Source: Calditrichia bacterium
GTDB taxonomy: Bacteria; Calditrichota; Calditrichia; JAJRVZ01
Length of the DNA: 54,760 nt
Assembly: GCA_023132435.1 (NCBI GenBank)
Contig: JAGLYF010000014.1
Span: forward strand, 1-54,760
Direction: 5' to 3'
The notes below the pieces were generated by a model that saw nothing but the letters and a program-made list of their open reading frames with translations, was not told where the DNA came from and did no database searches. The first letter of the stretch is position 1, and every line of letters begins with the position of its first letter. The translations under genes were made by a program, and so were the position numbers. Positions 49,541 through 54,760 of this stretch are shown here, one piece after another.

Positions 49541-50128
49541 TTAATCGCGATATAATCCGTAATCATTGATGACTTTTAATACTGATGGCGGGAGGAGATC
49601 AGAAACATCGATACCCAAATTAATTTTATTTCGTATCTCAGTTGCAGATATATCAATAATTGGTGATTCTAAAAATGTCACTTTTTGAATATATTTACTG
49701 TTTATCTTTTGATCATCGGTTCCTGATCGACGGATCACAACAATTCTGGCCAGTTCCATGATCTTGTCAGGTTCTTTCCACATATGAAAATCGGCCAAAT
49801 TATCTATTCCAATAATATAATACATTTCAGATTCAGGTAGTTTTTCATACTTTTTGAATTCCTGAAGCGTATGAATTGTATAAGATATGTCTTTCCGATC
49901 AATTTCAATACGACTGGCCTTAAATTCCTCGTAACCCTCTATTGCTGCTTCCACTAATTTTAGTCTGATAAAGGTCGGAGAGAGATCAGAATTGTTTTTT
50001 AAAGCATGAATGGCAGTAGGAATGAAATAGATATATGCTAATTGTAATTCTTTTTGTACCCAATCAGCAAGTTTAAGATGAGCATTATGTGGTGGATCGA
50101 ATGTACCTCCATACAATCCTATCCGCAT
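49541..50128 (-). CDS. nadD: Nicotinate-nucleotide adenylyltransferase
   Basis: MRIGLYGGTFDPPHNAHLKLADWVQKEL; MYYIIGIDNLADFHMWKEPDKI; DISATEIRNKI. Confidence 0.95.
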   Translation of the reverse strand: MRIGLYGGTFDPPHNAHLKLADWVQKELQLAYIYFIPTAIHALKNNSDLSPTFIRLKLVEAAIEGYEEFKASRIEIDRKDISYTIHTLQEFKKYEKLPESEMYYIIGIDNLADFHMWKEPDKIMELARIVVIRRSGTDDQKINSKYIQKVTFLESPIIDISATEIRNKINLGIDVSDLLPPSVLKVINDYGLYRD

Positions 50129-50220
50129 TTTATAATAATCCCCTTAATCCCTCCTCCCTCATATAAGTGTGTTGCAGAATACACAATTCTCAACAATATT
50201 ATTATGGCTTTCTCACAGAT

Positions 50221-50340
50221 TGTCATTCCCGTCCCGCACCTGCGGGAGGAATCCATTAAAAAACAGCCTCTTACGAAACTAAGATTTTGGATACCTGCTG
50301 GAGTTTACCCATTTGGATTCCTGCTTTCGCAGGAATGACA
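50221..50340. repeat. Third copy of the CATTCCCGC palindromic repeat family
   Basis: TGTCATTCCCGTCCCGCACCTGCGGGAGG...GCTGGAGTTTACCC...GGATTCCTGCTTTCGCAGGAATGACA. Confidence 0.8.
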
Positions 50341-50436
50341 AGGGGCAGGCATGACATTTACAGATGATTTTCTCGATACTACAACACCCTCATATACGGG
50401 ACGGGATAAATTCTTTTTCGATATTCACTATTCTTC

Positions 50437-51216
50437 TTAATCATCAATATTAGATGATACTTTTCGTAAACTTCTTTCAACAGCGTAATTCAAATCCGAA
50501 TCAGGAAATTTATCTTTAAAAATCAGTAACTGCTCTCGGGCATTTGCCCAATCTTCCAGATCAATATATACAAGTGCTTTTCCTAACAATGCATCATCGA
50601 CCCATGAAGTATCATAATACCGCTCTAAAACAATATCATAATATATCAGACTGGATCGAAGTCTGAACATTTTCCGATAAAGCTCTGCATTCAAGAATTC
50701 TTTCTGGGCCAGTTTTTCACGAAGTTCCAGTAATTGTTTTTCGACATCTTCCCTCCTGGTATGACGTGGGAAATCTTCAATAAAAAGCTGAAAAGCCCGT
50801 AGCGCTTTTTTGGTATATTCCTGATCAAGAGCCGCTCGCGGGGACATCTCATAATAGCTCATTCCCAACATATACTGCGCATCCGGAACCAGGGGACTTT
50901 GCGGCATATTATTTATCAGTTTTGAGAATTCTGCTGCGGAGATGATGAATTCTTCAAGTTGATAATGCGACATTCCCAGAAAAAATTGGGCACTATCTGC
51001 TACAGAACTACCGGCATAACGTAATATGATAATTGTAAATTCGTTGGCACACTCGTAATAATCTTCGTCATCATATAATTCTTGTGCATACTTGAAATAC
51101 CCTTCCGCTGTCCAGCCTGGCTCCGGGTTTCTTCCCGAGCATCCAAACCATATCAGTGTAGTAAGTAGAAGAACAAAAAAATATTTAGTCACTTGAATTC
51201 CTCTTCCTAATCTCAT
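50437..51216 (-). CDS. bamD: Outer membrane protein assembly factor BamD
   Basis: Lipobox IWFGCSGR; TPR-like YFKYAQELYDDEDYYECANEFTIIILRYAGSSVADSAQFFLGMSHYQLEEFIISAAEFSKLI. Confidence 0.88.
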   Translation of the reverse strand: MRLGRGIQVTKYFFVLLLTTLIWFGCSGRNPEPGWTAEGYFKYAQELYDDEDYYECANEFTIIILRYAGSSVADSAQFFLGMSHYQLEEFIISAAEFSKLINNMPQSPLVPDAQYMLGMSYYEMSPRAALDQEYTKKALRAFQLFIEDFPRHTRREDVEKQLLELREKLAQKEFLNAELYRKMFRLRSSLIYYDIVLERYYDTSWVDDALLGKALVYIDLEDWANAREQLLIFKDKFPDSDLNYAVERSLRKVSSNIDD

Positions 51217-51839
51217 GTTCTTTGTGTAAAAAACAAATATACAACGACCGCTACCGATGCGATGACTAACGCTGGTTCGTAAATTTTCTCCCAGAATGAA
51301 TAGTCTTCTCTTTTACCTCTGGTAAAACCATAATTTGAGTTTTCAATTTCGGCTATACTCCTATACGGTATCTCATCTGTATATTGTGCTTTCTTGTCAA
51401 TAGCTTTTTTAACTTCCTCGGTTCGTGCTGAATAAAATTGTCCTCTCAATTCAGTTTCAATTCGTCTGGTTATAAAATTTTTACCCAAAAATGATTTCTC
51501 AAACGGTTTTGAATACTTGATACTGGTTGTAAACTGATTAATAGTCAGTACCAAACCTTGAAACGACGAAGTCGGATTATAGTTTCGGAAGACCTTAAAA
51601 GATTTTTCAGTAGCAAGATTTCCAACCAAAATTTTCAGGTAATTACTTCTTTCCCATTCCAGTTCAGATACATCAATAGCGAGCGAATCAGCATCTTCGC
51701 TATGGATAGTCTCAAATTCCTCCAGGATACTGGAAACCACCAGACTATCTATAACACTTATATTATTTATTTCCCGGGAATAGCTCTTCCCATCAACTAT
51801 AACCTGAAAGACAAGAAAAACAATTAATAATATTTTCAT
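51213..51839 (-). CDS. Hypothetical secreted protein with C-terminal TM helix
   Basis: 208 aa; signal peptide; C-terminal ALVIASVAVVVYLFFTQRT; overlaps bamD start by 4 nt. Confidence 0.6.
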   Translation of the reverse strand: MKILLIVFLVFQVIVDGKSYSREINNISVIDSLVVSSILEEFETIHSEDADSLAIDVSELEWERSNYLKILVGNLATEKSFKVFRNYNPTSSFQGLVLTINQFTTSIKYSKPFEKSFLGKNFITRRIETELRGQFYSARTEEVKKAIDKKAQYTDEIPYRSIAEIENSNYGFTRGKREDYSFWEKIYEPALVIASVAVVVYLFFTQRT

Positions 51840-51870
51840 AATAAACCTGAATTATTCACGAAAATCAATT

Positions 51871-53475
51871 TTACAGAACCTTCCATCTTAAGTTTAAAGC
51901 AAATAAAGATAAAAAAGAAAACACTAAGATACCACTAATAATACCGACAAAATCTCCATACCGGGAATAAAAGGTTGGATTTTTATAGACAGGCATTATT
52001 TTTTGGGCGGACGTTTTATGAAATATAGATGAGTCAAAATATCGTCTGCCGTAAGGGTCAATAAAGGAAGAAATACCCGTATTTGCACATCGAATCACTG
52101 AACTACGTTGTTCGATTGCCCGAAGAACGGCTGCCTGTAAATGTTGATAAGGTTGAGAAGTATAGTCAAACCAGGCATCATTTGTGATAACAATCAGAAG
52201 ATCACACCCTTGATCATAAAATCGTTGAACAATATTTGGGAAGACAGATTCATAGCATATAACACTAGAAATATTAATAGATTGCATTGTATCTGATCTT
52301 CCAGTGATCTGCCAGTCACTCCCATTATATTTCAATTGATAGGGTATCAGACTCAGATTAAATATCACAGGTTTTTCACCGGGACTTAAATGACTTTTAT
52401 CTGAAGCGGTCATCCAGTCTGGGAGAATGTTATTTAGAGGAAAAGTTTCCTCCCCTGGTACAAGTAATAATTTACGATAAATATTAAATACTGAGTCCCC
52501 CGGAGTAAAAAAATAGGCGGCATTGTGTTTCAGCCTTTTACCATTGTCAGTTGAAAAATCAATCGTCCCGGTGAGCAGATGATAATTATTGAATTCAACA
52601 TGTGATTTTATGAAGACTAAATCTTCCTCAGTATCCCCCAGATAATAAGGAATAGCTGTTTCCGGCCAGATTACCAGATCCGGTTGGGTGATTATCACAC
52701 TATCTGTCATAGAGGCAAGAATTTGGAGATTTTTATGCTGTGATTTACTATCCCATTTTTGATCGAGATTAATATTTGGCTGAATATATGCTATCGATAT
52801 ACCCTCAGCCGTCGGCTTTTCAGCCATCCTGTAGAATCCATACAATAAAGGCAACAGGAATAATAAAAGAATTGTACCCCCCAATTTAATCATAGAGGAA
52901 ATATTTAATCGATTGGTCAATATTAAATAAAGGAAAATATTGATTAAACATATCCAGAATACAACGCCTGATTGACCGGTAATATCAAGAAATTGGATTA
53001 GATACAAAAAATAGGTTTGGGTAAATGCAACGTTTAGCCAGTTAAAGGCTAAATCTCCTAATTGTCGAATATACTCCAAAAAAGTCCAGAGAAATGGAAA
53101 AATTAAAAGGGCTATCTTATTACTTTTATTAAAGATAACGGATAGAATCCCTCCCAATATTGCGAATTGTAAAGCGTTTAACATAACTATAATTGAAAAT
53201 CCGGTTCCGGCATAAAATAATAACCAGTACAGAACACACGAATTCACGATCAGCCCGATCAAATATCCGTAAACTGCTGCTTTTAAGGGTTTGTTTCTCT
53301 GATAAAGATATAATTGGGGGACAAAAGCAATATATATTAAAAAGCCAAAAGGACTTGGTGCATATGATAGAATAAAAAAAACCGATGATAAAATAATATC
53401 CCGAATGTCCTTGCGATGTAATTTAGCCGGTGAGATCAATTTGCTGGCCATTTTTCGCTGACTGATAAATTGCAT
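51871..53475 (-). CDS. lnt: Apolipoprotein N-acyltransferase
   Basis: Multiple TM helices, IAYIQPNINLDQKWD, DLVIWPETAIPYYL, VICYESVFPNIVQRF, NDAWFDYTSQPYQHLQAAVLRAIEQRSSVIRCANTGISSFIDPYGR. Confidence 0.93.
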   Translation of the reverse strand: MQFISQRKMASKLISPAKLHRKDIRDIILSSVFFILSYAPSPFGFLIYIAFVPQLYLYQRNKPLKAAVYGYLIGLIVNSCVLYWLLFYAGTGFSIIVMLNALQFAILGGILSVIFNKSNKIALLIFPFLWTFLEYIRQLGDLAFNWLNVAFTQTYFLYLIQFLDITGQSGVVFWICLINIFLYLILTNRLNISSMIKLGGTILLLFLLPLLYGFYRMAEKPTAEGISIAYIQPNINLDQKWDSKSQHKNLQILASMTDSVIITQPDLVIWPETAIPYYLGDTEEDLVFIKSHVEFNNYHLLTGTIDFSTDNGKRLKHNAAYFFTPGDSVFNIYRKLLLVPGEETFPLNNILPDWMTASDKSHLSPGEKPVIFNLSLIPYQLKYNGSDWQITGRSDTMQSINISSVICYESVFPNIVQRFYDQGCDLLIVITNDAWFDYTSQPYQHLQAAVLRAIEQRSSVIRCANTGISSFIDPYGRRYFDSSIFHKTSAQKIMPVYKNPTFYSRYGDFVGIISGILVFSFLSLFALNLRWKVL

Positions 53476-54439
53476 CTAAAATTTTCATTAAATAAACACC
53501 GTCTTCGATCGGGGTTACAGGTTCTTCTTCATCCTTTATAACATTGATAAAATTTCTTATCTCATTGAAAAATGATTTTTTAAATACATCAACATTTGGC
53601 TCAGACTCGACTGGAGTTACATTTACAAGATTACCATGCAATTCCTTGTACAATCGTAAAGGATTCATAAATGCACTGCCCTCCTTACCGAAGACATGTG
53701 TGTAATTCATATCTTTTTCCAGATGTATTCGCCATGATACTTCGACAGTTATCACTTCATCATTCTCAGTCTGGATTATTGCCATGGCGGAATCTTCAAC
53801 ATCACCTTCCATAAACAAATTGAAACTATAGGCACGAACATTTTTCACTTTTGGGGTACCAAGCAACCACAGAGACAGATCGATTAACTGAATACCCATG
53901 TCCATGAGAACACCACCACCGGAAATCTTTGAATCGGTCAGCCAGTTCTGTAATTTTGGCCTGCTCCAGTGTCTTAACCATCCTGTTTTCACATAAAATG
54001 GCTCACCTATCTCACCTTTTCGCATAAATTCTTTTAATATCATTGCGTCATCTCTAAACCGGTAATTCATCCCTACAACCAGCAGTGTATCTTTGCTCTT
54101 CGCCTTTTCATGTAATCTCTGAGCTTGCTCTGAATTCAAAGCCACTGGTTTTTCTACAAGGGTAGGTATACCTTTATCTAGTGAAGCAAGGGCCATAGGA
54201 TAATGGAAGTTATTTGGTGTACAAACAAATATTCCATCTAATTCTTCTCGTCTAAGAAGATTCTGATAATCGAAGTATACCCGCGGTATCTCGTATTTAT
54301 CAGCAATGAAACTGACTTTAGCTTCATCCAGATCGCAAATCGCCACAAGTTCTACATCTTCCATTTTTTTTAATGTCGGTATACGAACAATTTGTGAGAT
54401 ACCACCGACTCCGGCCAGCGCTATTTTAACCTTACTCAT
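53423..54439 (-). CDS. Gfo/Idh/MocA family oxidoreductase
   Basis: VKIALAGVGGISQIVRIPTLKKMEDVELVAICD; GIFVCTPNNFHYPMALASLDKGIPTLVEKPVALN. Confidence 0.92.
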   Translation of the reverse strand: MSKVKIALAGVGGISQIVRIPTLKKMEDVELVAICDLDEAKVSFIADKYEIPRVYFDYQNLLRREELDGIFVCTPNNFHYPMALASLDKGIPTLVEKPVALNSEQAQRLHEKAKSKDTLLVVGMNYRFRDDAMILKEFMRKGEIGEPFYVKTGWLRHWSRPKLQNWLTDSKISGGGVLMDMGIQLIDLSLWLLGTPKVKNVRAYSFNLFMEGDVEDSAMAIIQTENDEVITVEVSWRIHLEKDMNYTHVFGKEGSAFMNPLRLYKELHGNLVNVTPVESEPNVDVFKKSFFNEIRNFINVIKDEEEPVTPIEDGVYLMKILDAIYQSAKNGQQIDLTG

Positions 54440-54590
54440 AGTTAGTCCTTAATTAAATCAATGGTAGAATCAAGTTGTAAGCATAATAATTTCATTCATC
54501 TAATCATAAAAAATATAAATATTTCAAAATTGCAAATCAATTAATTAACCTTAATAAGGTCCGGTTTAAAATAATTTGATTCAAATCTAT

Positions 54591-54613
54591 GAACTCATCC
54601 CCACCCCCTTCTC
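54591..54613. repeat. Partial third copy of the GAACTCATCCCC...CCCTTCTC repeat, interrupted
   Basis: GAACTCATCCCCACCCCCTTCTC then unrelated sequence where copies 1 and 2 have the loop and second arm. Confidence 0.6.
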
Positions 54614-54625
54614 AAGAGCTAATCT

Positions 54626-54760
54626 TTACCCATATCTAGGGTTTCTGGACACAGGGGACGGGGATTTCACTAACTCAGGTGCGAAATAAGACATGGAGAT
54701 TTTCCACATATCGGTCATATCATCAAGACGTTCCAGACCAAGCCACAGTGTTACTGTGCC
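54626..54760 (-). mobile_element. C-terminal end of an IS4-type transposase gene (runs off right edge)
   Basis: Minus-strand reading GTVTLWLGLERLDDMTDMWKISMSYFAPELVKSPSPVSRNPRYG*; TLWLGLERLDDM matches the C-terminal signature of IS4-group transposases. Confidence 0.6.

Overview
54.8 kb window, AT-rich, almost entirely minus-strand coding. The gene set (T9SS C-terminal sorting domains, a PorV-like protein, a TonB receptor with a carboxypeptidase-like N-domain and no SusD, PATAN/DUF4388 response regulators) suggests an FCB-superphylum bacterium; this taxonomic call is inference. The left half (1-35 kb) is a carbohydrate locus. It holds two GH123/DUF4091-like proteins, a sulfatase, a PhoD-like phosphatase, an esterase, a GH16-like lipoprotein, a GH2 beta-galactosidase, a TonB receptor/T9SS operon, galE, galK, a sodium:sugar symporter and a sugar nucleotidyltransferase. 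The middle (35-39.5 kb) has the only convincing plus-strand gene, a ToxR-like wHTH-TM regulator. It also has an HTH/nucleotidyltransferase pair between two decayed tyrosine-recombinase C-termini, next to tRNA-Lys. The right half is housekeeping (gcvPB/gcvPA/gcvH, accC/accB, nadD, bamD, lnt), broken up by signalling genes, a heptamer-flanked S23 four-helix-bundle ORF and several palindromic intergenic repeat families. Main leads: (i) the integrase-relic/tRNA-Lys island with its HTH-NTase module and 19-bp operator-like palindrome; (ii) an atypical sugar-sensing set of a LacI-like protein without HTH, a ToxR-like regulator with an unassigned sensor domain, and a shared upstream motif; (iii) a galactose pathway with galK and galE but no galT, with a nucleotidyltransferase in its place; (iv) a degenerate GGDEF protein that keeps its I-site. 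Relics absent from the ORF track were found by reading the intergenic DNA: a phosphoesterase gene destroyed by an IS, a nitrilase remnant, an IS4-type transposase end and integrase ends. All assignments come from reading the sequence; no database search was run.
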